Made by a program: the position numbers and the translations under genes
Notes under the pieces: model-generated
Told to the model about the DNA's origin: nothing
Database searches by the model: none
Seen by the model: the letters and a program-made list of their open reading frames with translations, nothing else
NCBI GenBank assembly: GCA_039881045.1
Contig: JAYWVB010000017.1
Span: forward strand, 124,001 to 188,000
DNA from: Chaetomium olivaceum
Lineage: Eukaryota; Ascomycota; Sordariomycetes; Sordariales; Chaetomiaceae
Direction: 5' to 3'
Length of the DNA: 64,000 nucleotides
Shown: positions 41,538 to 51,925 of the stretch, piece after piece
Numbering within the stretch: the stretch's first letter is position 1
How the letters are laid out: each line of letters opens with the position of its first letter

Positions 41538-42898
41538 CTATGAGTCGAAGCCAGTAGCATGCCCTGTTCCTTCCCGGGTAACAAAAACTGTGTGGTCGGT
41601 ACCACATGCCAAATGGCTAACTTCTCCTATTCTGGGTACTAGCACGGGGCGCATACAGATACGCGGTTTCCCGCGCTCTTCATAGCGTATCATAGTGGTG
41701 CCGTTGAGCTGTTCCGGGTCAAAGGTTACTCCGAGCTGTCCGCCGTCCAAGCGGCCCCAGACAATACATGGCCCATCGGCCGTCACCGCCGCTGAATGGT
41801 GGACTCCCTCGGCTAGGCAGACCACCCCCTTTCCGCCAAGACTAAGTATCTTCATCGGGAAGGCCAGGAGGACCACATCGCTGCTGGCCGCCTTGGCATA
41901 GCCGGCCTCACCGAAGCTGTTCAGGCCCCAGGCCCAGACCTGGTTCTTCTTGTCAACCGCCAGGAAGTGGTAGTCCCGCAGGCGATGTGCTTAATGTCTC
42001 TGATCTTGACGCGGTCGGGGATGAGCGAGTCCTTGGCGTGCCACCCAAAGACGTGGCGACCTAGCTGGTTCTGTTCGTTGCAGCCCCAGACGGCGATTTG
42101 AGTCGGCGTGGCTTGCTTCCCAATAACCTGCCCATTTGCGGCATAACCGAATCTTTCTTTCCCTTCGGAGTTCTATTGCAAATTGAGTCCATTAGAAAAT
42201 GGACATACGCCAGGTCAACTAGACCCAGAAGTCCATAATTGGTCAACGAGCCTTGAACGTGCCCCAACCATACACTGCTCCTACGTCTGTAACCGGAAAA
42301 CTGTTACCAGCCGCCACTTTAACAAGCCTCGTTCCGGGCGGGAAATGATGTGCCGGAATCGGGGTTGGAGTCGACTCGAGAGGGTTCAGTTTGCCATCGT
42401 CTTCCGAGTCGCCGTCGACGTCTCGCATCCTACCGTCCCAGGCCGTACTTCTTTTGAGGGCGTGGTTGTCGTTAATACCCCAGGTTACAATCAATCCTGT
42501 TATCCTTGGTTAAAACGATTGTGTGCATGCCACCGCATGCGAGTTGGACGACACGGAATGCGTCAAGAAGCTGGTTGAGGCGCGGGCGAGTAGCTTCCTG
42601 CATTTGATGGTCCGAGACCCAATTCGCCGCCATGGCCATTACCAAACACCAGGACAGTTCGAACCTCAGTTGGGGGTTAATCGGTGCGATTGCGTGCAGG
42701 GTTGAGGCTATGCCTGGGTTCGAGTCTCGCCTTCTTCGACCCGCGCGTTGCGGTAGGATGTTCGTTGTCATCGTTCACGTGTTTGCGCTTCGTTGCGCGG
42801 GTCTCGGTAGAGTTGGGGCCTGGTTTAACGTCTTTCCTAGGTAACCATGGTCGATGGCAAATTGGTGTTTCGCTCTGGGATGGCAGCCCTGTCACCAA
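41538..42898 (-). pseudogene. Decayed RCC1/Pim1-type Ran exchange factor
   Basis: Pieces in different frames appear in family order. They are a basic N-terminus with KKARLE (about 42760-42680), VVQLACGGMHTIVLTKDNRI (about 42540-42490), WGINDNHAL and AWDGRMRDVDGDSED, then PIPAHHFPPGTRLVKVAAG, AVYGWGTF, GYAANGQV and AVWGCNEQNQLGRHVFGWHA. After these come DVVLLAFPMKILSLGGKGVVCL, HHSAAVTADGPCIVWGRLDGGQLGVTF and HLACGTDHTVFVTREGTG, ending at TAG before the final blade. RCC1 is a seven-bladed propeller that loads GTP on Ran at chromatin and is essential, so a working copy should exist elsewhere. Several shifts and a premature stop make this a duplicate in decay. One shift looks like a missing G (TGCGGGACTAC). 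Confidence 0.75.
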
Positions 42899-43144
42899 GC
42901 AAAGCCTTCAACATCCCGTATCTCCATTCATTGTTCCATCAAGATCTTCGTATATATGGAAGTATATATCACCACTTCCTAATTTGCAACACTTGAGGTC
43001 ACGCTGCGCGAGGTATCATGGGATAATATCATTCCGGGCTCAATTTAATCCTCACCGATTGGATTGTTTTCAGCTTCCGTTTTCGGTACCGAACACAAAG
43101 TTGCCTACAAATTACCAAACGCCGACCGAGTCTTCATTGTTTCT

Positions 43145-44571
43145 ATGAGCCTGACACATTACTCCCTTGTGAGACGAGACTCTCGACTTCACTGGCACAA
43201 GATGACCCGCGCAAACCTGATAACCCTTCCACCCGAACTCCTCTTTGCAATCTGCTCTAATCTCTGCTGGCACTGTTTGCGCAAGAATCCGACCTTTACA
43301 GCAACTTTCAAAAGAAGAGACCACAGTCCATTTGAGCCATGGGGAAATCAAATGGGCTTGCTGAGCCTCAGCAGGGTGTGCAGAAGGCTACGTGCCGTGG
43401 CTGAGCCATTCCACTATCATTACTTACATCTTTCTCTGAAGGGGATCTTTATCTTTTCATCCGAACCCTCTCGGAACGTCCCGACCTTGCAACAAATGTG
43501 TCCGAGGTTGATATCCGGCGCATCAACACGATGTCGTCCACCACACACCATGGTTTTGTTGCAGACCCCGCAGTACGAAACCACCTTGATCACAATTTCA
43601 TGCATCTCAATGGTTCACCAGCGCCACAAGATTCCACGGGGCCAACCCAGCACATGGCTTTAATTTTGCAGCTATTACAACTGACCCCGAACCTTGAGCG
43701 GCTCTTTTTACCTCTGCCCGGCACTGGACCGTCCGGGATATCGTCCCAGTCTAGCCCTGGGAGTTCTTTGACGTCACTTAAAACGCTAGCCTTCGGCAGC
43801 TTTGAAACCGAATACCTCCTTGATGAGGCGGCGCCCATCTTGCGACAGGCGCCGAATCTCGAGGTCCTGCACTGTCATCTCCATGCGCGCGCTACCGAGT
43901 TATTCTCGACATCCCTCGGCCGCAAGACACCAGCCAATGAACCCCCACTACAAAACCTCGTAGAAATTGCCCTCGTCGACACTTCCCTGACGGTCCGGTC
44001 CTTCCGTAACCTCCTCAGGGCGGTAGGTCCGAGACTCTCCAAGGTCAATATCATGCGGACACTGAGACTGCCTTCCGCCCAAGGTGATCAGGGTGGGATT
44101 GTCCAGCTTGACGAGGTACTCGCTGCCTTACAGCTCTGGCGCCATACGCTCAAGGAGTTATTCTTTACCGCGTATGGCGCGACGTTATCTCAACCGTCCC
44201 GTCACCTCCATGGTATTCGTCTCCTACGCGAGTTCCATGCGCTTGAGATTTTGTGGGCTCACTCGACTTCCTTCGAATTTTATGGGTACCTACAATTCGA
44301 AGAGAAGGCTCTCAAGTCGACTCTTCCCGCTTCCCTCCGGGAACTGAGACTTTTCGGGTACAGCAACCTCGCCCCAGCTCTGCAAGGTTTGGCAGAGAGC
44401 TTTATCTCTGGCCAATTTACGCATCTACAAACTGTTGAGATTAGTGACCAGAGTTTTGGAGAACGGTGGCCGGCATCTCGGATGGCGCAGGCACTGAGGG
44501 ATGTGGGCGAATCGTTTCGCTCTGCCGGGGTGACCTTCATCGTCCATCCTCGTAGTCCTGGGGTACTTTAG
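43145..44571 (+). CDS. F-box/LRR-like protein, one frameshift
   Basis: The start is ATG 43145 or 43202 (same frame). An F-box-like stretch (LITLPPELLFAICSNL, then LLSLSRVCRRLRAVAEPFHY) precedes a long helical and leucine-rich C-terminus (LILQLLQLTPNLERLFLPL; LTSLKTLAFGSFETEYLL; LRQAPNLEVLHCHLHA; LPASLRELRLFGYSNLAPAL), typical of fungal F-box proteins with degenerate leucine-rich repeats. Frames change at a run of four Gs near 43440-43445. A fifth G gives LKGDLYLFIRTL and a continuous 475-aa protein. A role as SCF substrate receptor is inferred. An 80-bp sequence upstream (42880-42960) recurs in diverged form at 45027-45110. Confidence 0.75.
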
Positions 44572-45295
44572 GCGTTCGAGATATCTGAAGTGTTCGACGA
44601 ACCATAGTGTTCGAAAGTCTGGAGACGTTCGAGAATTGAAGAGTAATCTGAGTTCAAGGACATGTGCTTGAAGTCACCATTGCTACTAGGTACCCAAGCA
44701 TGCAAACCTAATGAATCTCCAAATGTTGATATTTTCTTGTACTATGCCGAACTACACGTTGAACAAGCGATAAGCGCAGAATGTGACCTAAGAGATTGAA
44801 CGCACTGGGCTGTCCTCCGAACAGCTATACCGCCAAACGGAGAACATCTATATATGCCCCCCCGACCACCTAGCGCCCCGGCCTGGATCCGAGGCGTCTC
44901 TAGACTCGCCATTGGCTGGGGCGCAACCACCCATGTGTACGGTCCATGGTACGTTGCTGTTCTGCTCTAGGCATACCACACAGCATCTAATACTTTGCCA
45001 ATATGGGTTTCAAGCGAGTGCGTGGGGGGCTGCCTGTCACTAGGCAAAGGTTCAAGTCTTCAACATATGCATCTCCATTCGTTATTCTCATCAATTTCCA
45101 GATATCTTCGTCCAGCGAGTTTATTGATCATCTATCTGGGAGGCTCTAGCAAGAGGGCGTAGTTGCCACCAGGGCACCACTTATTGAAAGAACGTCGGGT
45201 CAGACAAGGTAGGAAAGAGCAAAACAAAGAAAGCAGAAAACAAAAAAGAGCAAAACAGAACAAAGAAAAGACAGGCAAAACAGAAGAGCAAAGCA
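44572..45295. other. Intergenic, no gene seen
   Basis: About 720 bp. It includes the second copy (45027-45110) of the short repeat also found at 42880-42960. Otherwise nothing is recognisable. Confidence 0.45.
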
Positions 45296-45372
45296 GAAAG
45301 AGCAAAACAGAAAAGAGCAAAACAGAAAAGAGCAAAACAGAAAAGAGCAAAACAGAAAAGAGCAAAACAACA
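45296..45372. repeat. 15-bp minisatellite AAAAGAGCAAAACAG
   Basis: About five tandem units of AAAAGAGCAAAACAG, almost perfect. Related but irregular A/G-rich sequence extends upstream to about 45220. Strong purine strand bias; open frames through it are low-complexity artefacts. Confidence 0.85.
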
Positions 45373-45515
45373 CAGCGACAAAAAGGAAACAAAACCAAGA
45401 CATCAGCCAACACAAACCCCAACAACCAATCACCCCCTCCTTAATCCATCGCCCCGCGCAACCCAACAGAGCTCAGCTCAGCTCAACGGCGCTGCGAGCC
45501 GGCCGGAGCCCTCTG

Positions 45516-47114
45516 CTAGACAGGCGCGGCATTCGTGGTCAGTCGCGTCTTCTGCTGAGCCGGCGGTGCGGCATTGGTCCGCGGAGCCTGCCCGGTCGGC
45601 TGTTGGCCGCGAGTTTGCGCCGGCGGATGGGCGGGCTTGGACTGCTGGTGGTGCTGCTGCTGCTGTTGCTTGGATGCCGAGATGGGTTGCTGGCCCTGCT
45701 GCTGCTTGTGCTGCGTCTGCTGGGCTTGGGCGCCGTGGTTACCCGGTGCCTGTCTGTGTGTTAGGGTTGCCGTCGTCGGGGCGCCGGTGGTGGTTGGCTG
45801 GGTGGGTCGGCCGTTGGTGGGAGTGGAAGACCTCATGGAGTGCGCTGGTGTCTTTCCGGCTGGAGGTGCCGCCGCCGCCTTGCCAGAATGGGGTGCCGCT
45901 CTTCCGGGGTGCGCCGCTGCCCGCCCGCCTTTGTTGTCGCCGCCGCCCTGCTCATTTCTGATAGGAAGCTCCCGGGTGTTTTTGTCGGAGCCTTTTCCTC
46001 CAGATCTGGTTTCTCCTCCCGAGCCTCCTCCCGAGCCTCCTGGACCAACATCCCCGTCATGACCCGAGTTGTCTCCACCCGGACCGCCCGATGCGCCTCC
46101 TCCAGAGTCGCTCTTGTCAGAGCCGCTGCTGCCAGAGCCGCCGGCTCCCGGGCCTGGTCGGGGAGGTCCATTGGGGTCGGGTTGGCCGTCTTTATTGAAC
46201 GCTTCTATCAACCACCCGAGATAGGCCTTTCGGAGGTTGTTCGCATCAACCCCTCTGCGGGAGATGAATGTTCCGGAGATGACATCCGCATCTGCAGGAT
46301 GGTAGATGCTCAGGAAGAGGCAATCCCAGTCGAAAACGGCGGCGTAGTTAGTTTTTTGCTTGTCGACGTATTTGGTGATCTGTTTCATCACTATTGTGGC
46401 TTTGGTGTTATCGCCAAAGTGAGTGAGATCAGGTGCCTGTAAGTTTTGCGCGCCTACTTTAGCCTGGATTCTTTCGGCCGTGGAATCCCACGACATCCTT
46501 GCATGGGTGAACTCCTGTTTCACCATCACTCCTGTGACTTTGTACTCGAGAATGGCGAAGGCACGCCCGTTCTTCTCGTATACGATGTCTGGGCGACTGC
46601 CTTTCTGGGCAGAGGACTCAGACCTGCAAATGATGTTGATGTTGGGGTGCAAGGCCGTGAGTGCCATGTGAACCGGGTGAAGGAAGTACAGGGCAGATGG
46701 GCGTATGAGGTCAGCCTCGCACTGGACAAAGTGTGTGCGTTCCAGTGCCGGCATGCAGTTCTGGATGGTGAATTGCTGGACATGGTTCTTGGCCAGGGCG
46801 TCCTTGTCGGCCAGCTCAGTGTAATGCTCAATGGGTCGGTTGAGCCAAACTTTGGGGGGTGAATACCCGTTGTTGGCTTCGCTTGACGTGCTCGCCTTGA
46901 CACCTGTGTCCGCTTTCTTGTTGAGCGTCGGCAAAGGCTTCGAAAAGGACTCGTGAAGGGTCTCCGCCAAAGCCTTTGGCTGCCAGATGTGATTGGAATC
47001 CGGCATTGTGGGCAGCGATAGGGGAGAAAAGGGGGTATCGGGGGAATGGGGGCTGCGATGAGTGAACGACCAATCCTCAGAGCAGCGACGACGGCGTTTG
47101 AGGGACAGCGACAA
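45516..47114 (-). CDS. PD-(D/E)XK nuclease-fold protein with disordered tail
   Basis: 532 aa, one exon. Residues about 90-310 form a globular domain. RPDIVYEKNGRAFAILEYK holds Asp176 and Glu190-x-Lys192, the D-X(n)-E-X-K signature of PD-(D/E)XK enzymes, and an upstream Glu133 (QCEADLI) could complete the metal site. The strand order fits a restriction-endonuclease-like fold. From about 330 onward the protein is disordered: Gly/Ser-rich, then Pro/Ala/Gln-rich. The basic N-terminus (LKRRRR) could be a nuclear signal, or translation may start at the internal Met (MPDSNHIW, residue 37). Related folds occur in fungal and oomycete effector-like or mobile-element proteins. The specific role is unknown. 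The gene is intact, with GC content like its neighbours. Confidence 0.68.
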   Translation of the reverse strand: MSLSLKRRRRCSEDWSFTHRSPHSPDTPFSPLSLPTMPDSNHIWQPKALAETLHESFSKPLPTLNKKADTGVKASTSSEANNGYSPPKVWLNRPIEHYTELADKDALAKNHVQQFTIQNCMPALERTHFVQCEADLIRPSALYFLHPVHMALTALHPNINIICRSESSAQKGSRPDIVYEKNGRAFAILEYKVTGVMVKQEFTHARMSWDSTAERIQAKVGAQNLQAPDLTHFGDNTKATIVMKQITKYVDKQKTNYAAVFDWDCLFLSIYHPADADVISGTFISRRGVDANNLRKAYLGWLIEAFNKDGQPDPNGPPRPGPGAGGSGSSGSDKSDSGGGASGGPGGDNSGHDGDVGPGGSGGGSGGETRSGGKGSDKNTRELPIRNEQGGGDNKGGRAAAHPGRAAPHSGKAAAAPPAGKTPAHSMRSSTPTNGRPTQPTTTGAPTTATLTHRQAPGNHGAQAQQTQHKQQQGQQPISASKQQQQQHHQQSKPAHPPAQTRGQQPTGQAPRTNAAPPAQQKTRLTTNAAPV

Positions 47115-48107
47115 GGGAGTAGGGCCCGCCGATGGGGTGCTAAGCTAGTTTGTGTTGTGAAATCTGGGGAAAGTTGGTAAGGCAACGGGGTGAAGTACGT
47201 TGATAATCAGAGGGAAGCTGCAATTCGAGACAAGGGCAGATATGTGAATGTGAAAGAAGCGCTGTCGGTGGTTGTTGAATCTACGCTCTCTTTCCTGGGG
47301 AAACACTCCGTTTATAAACCCAAGTGGCCCAGTTGCCGGGTGCATACCCCTTAGCTTGAGCCAACAACTACAGAATGGGCTATCTAGGGTCACCAACGTT
47401 GAGCCCTGCTGATGCCAACACGGTCTCCGTGTTTGGCCCAGTCCCGTCTACAGGCCAACCGCGGCTCAGGAGTCAAGCATGCCCCCAGTCTGAGACATCA
47501 TCGTCAAACCTTGAGCGGCCAGTTGGTGGCACGGAGTCTCGAGAACAGCCACTGATAAAAGACTATTCTTAGCGCAAAACCGGTCGAGGGCAAGGCCAAA
47601 CGGCGAGGCAGGAGGCCGGGCGAAGAAGTTGGCTTTGAAAGTTGGCTGCTAGAAACCGGTAAAGCGCGAACCCCAAACTCCAAGATACCTGTCCTGTGTT
47701 CCTGAACAAGATAGGCGGTATCCACACTGGTCTCGTCGGCATGCGGCCATGATGCCAGATGCTCGCCGTTGAGCCGCATGAGTGTGTCAAATCTGATTCG
47801 GGCCCCGACAGACCGAGAGCGCTGCTAAACTTAGACACGGCCCACCTGATACTGATACATGGCCGAGGGCTTTTCAGGTGTCTTGATCACATGCACTGCT
47901 CGATGCTTGGGCATGTTTACTGCTGAAGTTGCCGCACGACCACTGTTCAGAGGCACAACTGTGTTGTTGGTTCGCGTGCTTGATCCAACACAGTGTTACT
48001 TTTGAAGTGACCCGCAAGAGTCCCACCTTCCCAACCCTCCGTCCTCCGGGAGTCTCGAGTCCGAATTCGAGTAACTTTGTTGGCACATATGACATTGCTG
48101 GGAGTTG
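47115..48107. other. Intergenic, no gene seen
   Basis: About 990 bp between the PD-(D/E)XK gene and the second pogo-like element. Short open frames without domains only. Confidence 0.5.
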
Positions 48108-48109
48108 TA

Positions 48110-49969
48110 ACGTACGTGCATAACGAGTGGGCCAACATAACGAGTGGGCCACTTTTCTTCCTTTTGCAACCTCCCAATTTCATAACGCATTTCCTTCACA
48201 ATACAAAATGCAACCTCTTCCAAACGAGAGTCGTATAATCCTTGCGCTTGAAGCTCTTAAGAAAGACCCTAAACTTTCCGTACGGAAGGCTGCTACGATC
48301 TACGAGATTCCGCGAAGCTCGCTTCAACATCGACGCGCTGGAAAGCAACCACGACCCGAAATACCAGCCAACCTTCGAAAATTGACCGACTTCGAAGAAC
48401 AAGTCCTTCTTGAGAGGGTACTAGACCTTGATACGCGAGGATTTCAGCCCCAGCTCTCCGAACTTCGAGAAATGGCCGATCGCCTTCGGGCCGCACGCGG
48501 CGCGTCGGGCGTCGGACCCCGATGGGCAAACGGTTTCGTAAAGCGACATTCCAAGGTTACAACGCGTTTCCGACGCCGAATCGATTACAAGAGAGCCCAA
48601 TGCGAAGATCCCGACGTGGTAAACGCGTGGTTTCGGCTCGTACGTAACATAATCGACAAATACGCGATCCAAGAGGGGGATATCTACAACTTCGACGAGA
48701 CTGGGTTCCAGATGGGCATGCTTTCGAGTGCAAAGGTCGTGACGAGCTCCGAGCGACGTGGGCGGCCTCGCACAAAGCAGCCTGGTAATCGAGAGTGGGT
48801 TACGGTGATCCAAGCTGTATGTGCGGATGGCTGGGTCGTGCCGCCGTACTTTGTCGTCAAGGGGAAAAACCACCTCCTCCCCTGGTACCAGGACAGCCGG
48901 TTCCAGCCCGAATGGAGAGTCCACACAAGCGAAAATGGCTGGACAACAAATGAGATTGGCCTCGATTGGCTAAAACATTTCGACCAAGCTACCAAGGGCC
49001 GTACGAGAGGGGTGTACCGACTGCTCATCCTTGACGGCCACGAAAGCCACCACTCGGTCGACTTCGAAGATTTCTGTAAGGCCAACAACATTGTTACACT
49101 TTGCATGCCTCCCCATTCTTCCCACTTTCTCCAGCCTCTTGATGTTGGGTGTTTTAGTCCGCTCAGGCCTCGTACGGCAAGCGGATTGAGCAGATGATGC
49201 GGATGCAGATCACCCACATTACGAAGGAGGACTTCTTCGACGCGTTTGTCGAGGCATTTCACGCTTCCATCACAGCGAACAACATACGAGCGGGCTTTAG
49301 AGCAACTGGCCTTGTTCCTTTTGACCCTGAATTGGTAGTTTCTTGCCTCGACCCTAAGCCACTTACCCCATCTCCTCCAAACTCGCGTCCCGGAACAGCC
49401 TCGACTTGGGCCCTGAAGACCCCATCCAATGCGTACGACGCGACCAAGAGCTCCATCACTCTCAAGCGGAAGATTGAGAACCATCAAGGTAGCTCTCCGA
49501 CTCACATTTTCGACATCATCGACTTGCAGGCCAAGAGCATCACAAAATTGGCACATGAAATGGTGTTACTCCGAGCTGAGGCCCAGGAACTTCGTGCAGC
49601 AAATGAGCGACTAAGCAAGCGCCGTAGGACAAAGAAAACCCGTCTGCAGGAAGGAGGATCACTTAGTTTACAAGAGGCAAAGGGTTTGATGGCTGACCGG
49701 GGACTTGGTGATAAGGACTGCGAGGAAACGTCAGGGAGTAGTGGTTGTATAACAGTGGGTGGGCCACGCATTCGGCTCTGCAGCAACTGCAAGAAGCCCG
49801 GCCACAATGCGCGGACATGTCAAGTAGTTTGCGAGATGTCTGAAGACAGTGACTCCGAGTAGTTTCAATTGATTTGAGCTGTTGTGGCTGAATTGACTTA
49901 CACAAAGTGGTTGAGGTCCGGGAAAAGTGGCCCACTCGTTATGGTGGCCCACTCGTTATGCAAGTACGT
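48110..49969 (+). mobile_element. pogo/Fot-like DNA transposon, copy 2 with altered TIR motif
   Basis: 1860 bp bounded by TA (48108-48109 and 49970-49971). TIRs of about 47 bp differ at two positions between ends. Each TIR has CATAACGAGTGGGCCA(C/A) twice in tandem, where copy 1 has CATAACGAAGCGCCCAC. Outside this motif the TIR ends (ACGTAC...TGCATAACGA) and the coding body are nearly identical to copy 1. Confidence 0.92.
48208..49862 (+). pseudogene. pogo-like transposase, copy 2, single-base deletion
   Basis: Nearly identical to the transposase at 20386-22041, except for one A missing at about 49165 (CTCAGGCCTCG instead of CTCAAGGCCTCG). This shifts the frame just after the third catalytic Asp. 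The rest of the reading frame, including the CCHC knuckle, continues intact in the shifted frame to 49862. Substitutions are concentrated in the first 50 residues (12 by my count against about nine in the remaining 500), including the recognition helix EIPRSSLQHR. The deletion is either a real inactivation or the same assembly-type error seen in neighbouring genes. Confidence 0.88.
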
Positions 49970-49971
49970 TA

Positions 49972-50731
49972 CTTTATTTTGAAAATGACCCAAAAACCGG
50001 AACTCACCAGCTAACGTATACTTAGGAGTCATAGGTATTTACCTACCTAAGGGAGAGTACCCAGCTACAAATTCCGAATAATGTCGGTTTGTTGTTGGCT
50101 GAACTGGCCTTGTTAGAATCAGTTAGAATTAAATATTACAAATTCCATGTTTTCAGCTCTCATCAGTCTCGATTGCGCCGCCCCGTCCGACCAAGAGGTG
50201 ACAAGGTCAAGGGGTGGCGAGGGGTGGTGGCCCAACCCCCAATGGCGCAGAGGCACTGGCTCAGGTCATTGAAGTTTTAAGGCCCAACCGCGCCCGCGCC
50301 GCCCGCATACCTCGAGGACGAGTTCAGCTGTGCACCGAACACCCCATCATGTGAGAAAACCAAAACAGCCAACAACAAAAAGGTCTTGTGCAGGGGCGGA
50401 GGAAGGCCCTACGTGCCACCCAGAGCCCATCCACAATTTTTTGGTTGCATTAGCGCTGGGTCCCGTTGCCCTGCTGAGTGCCGACACAGTAATCAAGGCA
50501 CTCACTTCCTTCCCGACCTACTAAAACAATTCTTTGTCTTTTTGAGAAGACCAAGCAAAAAACATCCTCGCAAAACTTGTGGAAGGGGTCTTATACAATA
50601 CCACGCCCTATTCAATCATCCACGAAGTCACGGTTCCGGCTAACATCGATTCGAGCTGAGCCCCCCATTCCCATTCTCGTCCGATTCTTTCCACAACACC
50701 ACCCCTCGGTGCCGACTTCGTTCATCTGAAA
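49972..50731. other. Intergenic, no gene seen
   Basis: About 760 bp between the transposon and the kinase-like gene; short frames only. Confidence 0.5.
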
Positions 50732-51925
50732 ATGGCTAAGAGGGCGGCAAACGTATTGCCCCCCTTTCCCTACCAACCGGGCACCACGTTCGTGATCAAG
50801 GCCCACACACCGCCTCCGCCGTTCGGCCCATATTACAAAAACGAGGACCCCGTGAGGATTCCAGTTGAGGGTTTGGCGTATGAATCTGGAAACCGAGTGG
50901 ACCACATGGGTTTCGTCATCTCAAACCCTCCCCTCGACCCGCCGACGACGGCCAGCACCAGAGCAAAACCACAACGCGAGTTGACCATCGTCCATAAGGT
51001 CAATCATAAGCCGAAGGAGGATGGCGGCGGCCCGATTGTTGTTCGTTGTTCTCTCGACGCGGATAAATCAACCACATATATTGCCAAGATCTACGATGGT
51101 TTCGAGTATGCACTGGCTGAGCCAGGCGAGGATGGTTGCGATTGTATGTACTTGGCCGACATGCATTACAGCCGAGAGGCGGCCGCCTACGAGAGCATCC
51201 CCTCGCGATTCCAAGGTTCCATCGTCCCTCGGTACTTTGGCTCCTGGACCTTCCCACTCCCGACCGGCGCCCACGGCCGGCGCCGATGGGTGCGCATGGT
51301 TCTAATGGAGGACGTTCCTGGCGAGTGCATGCTCGACATAATATTGCGTGCCAAGGGGGCGACGCGAAGCAACCCGGACCCAGACACGCGCCTCGATTAC
51401 AACCTTCTACCGCCAGAACAGGAGCGTCTAGACATCATGGCACGCATTGTCGAGGCAGAGTCCGACATTCGGTGGTACGGGGGCGTTATACACGGCGACG
51501 TGGTGCCTCGGAATGTCATCATCTCTCGTCCGGGGCGCTCCAACGGGCCGTCGCGCGTCACCATCATTGACTTCAATCTCGCATACGTGCTCCAGCGCTG
51601 CGAGGCCGGCCGCCAGAGGATCGCTAAGACAGGCCACGGGAAAGGGCTACCTCCCTCGATCATTGAACGTCATTGGTTTGGCTCAAAATTTGCCTATGGA
51701 AGTGAGTACAGCGAGTGGATTCCGCAAAGCTGGGTGGTGGCGGAAGAGCCTTTTGTCCCTGCTGCTAGATGGTTGGTCGAGAGGTGGATAGGGTCTCCCA
51801 AATGCCAGCCGCTGTCCGACGAGTTTCTCAACGACTCGTTTCACGAAAACCTGGAGGAGCCTCTTTGCCAGGTGATCGAAGAGGTGAAGAATTTTGTAGC
51901 GAAAGATCGACGGGCACGCGGCTGA
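50732..51925 (+). CDS. Protein-kinase-like fold protein
   Basis: 397 aa, one exon. Landmarks are YIAKIYDGFEYAL (beta-3 Lys), SREAAAYESI (alpha-C Glu), VRMVLMEDVPGECML (hinge), GGVIHGDVVPRNVII (catalytic loop with HGD and Asn) and VTIIDFNLAYVL (metal-binding Asp, DFN in place of DFG). The order and spacing fit the kinase-like superfamily, nearer to fungal lineage-expanded or APH-type kinases than to classical Ser/Thr kinases. The Gly-rich loop is not obvious. The key Lys, Asp and Asn are kept, so it may be active; substrate unknown. It has no membrane or secretion signal. The start ATG 50732 follows a good AAA context. Confidence 0.75.
   Translation: MAKRAANVLPPFPYQPGTTFVIKAHTPPPPFGPYYKNEDPVRIPVEGLAYESGNRVDHMGFVISNPPLDPPTTASTRAKPQRELTIVHKVNHKPKEDGGGPIVVRCSLDADKSTTYIAKIYDGFEYALAEPGEDGCDCMYLADMHYSREAAAYESIPSRFQGSIVPRYFGSWTFPLPTGAHGRRRWVRMVLMEDVPGECMLDIILRAKGATRSNPDPDTRLDYNLLPPEQERLDIMARIVEAESDIRWYGGVIHGDVVPRNVIISRPGRSNGPSRVTIIDFNLAYVLQRCEAGRQRIAKTGHGKGLPPSIIERHWFGSKFAYGSEYSEWIPQSWVVAEEPFVPAARWLVERWIGSPKCQPLSDEFLNDSFHENLEEPLCQVIEEVKNFVAKDRRARG

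Noticed and set aside
45132..45466. Open frames of Phe/Leu/Ser or Lys/Gln repeats
   Set aside because: They are translations of the 15-bp minisatellite and its A/G-rich flank.
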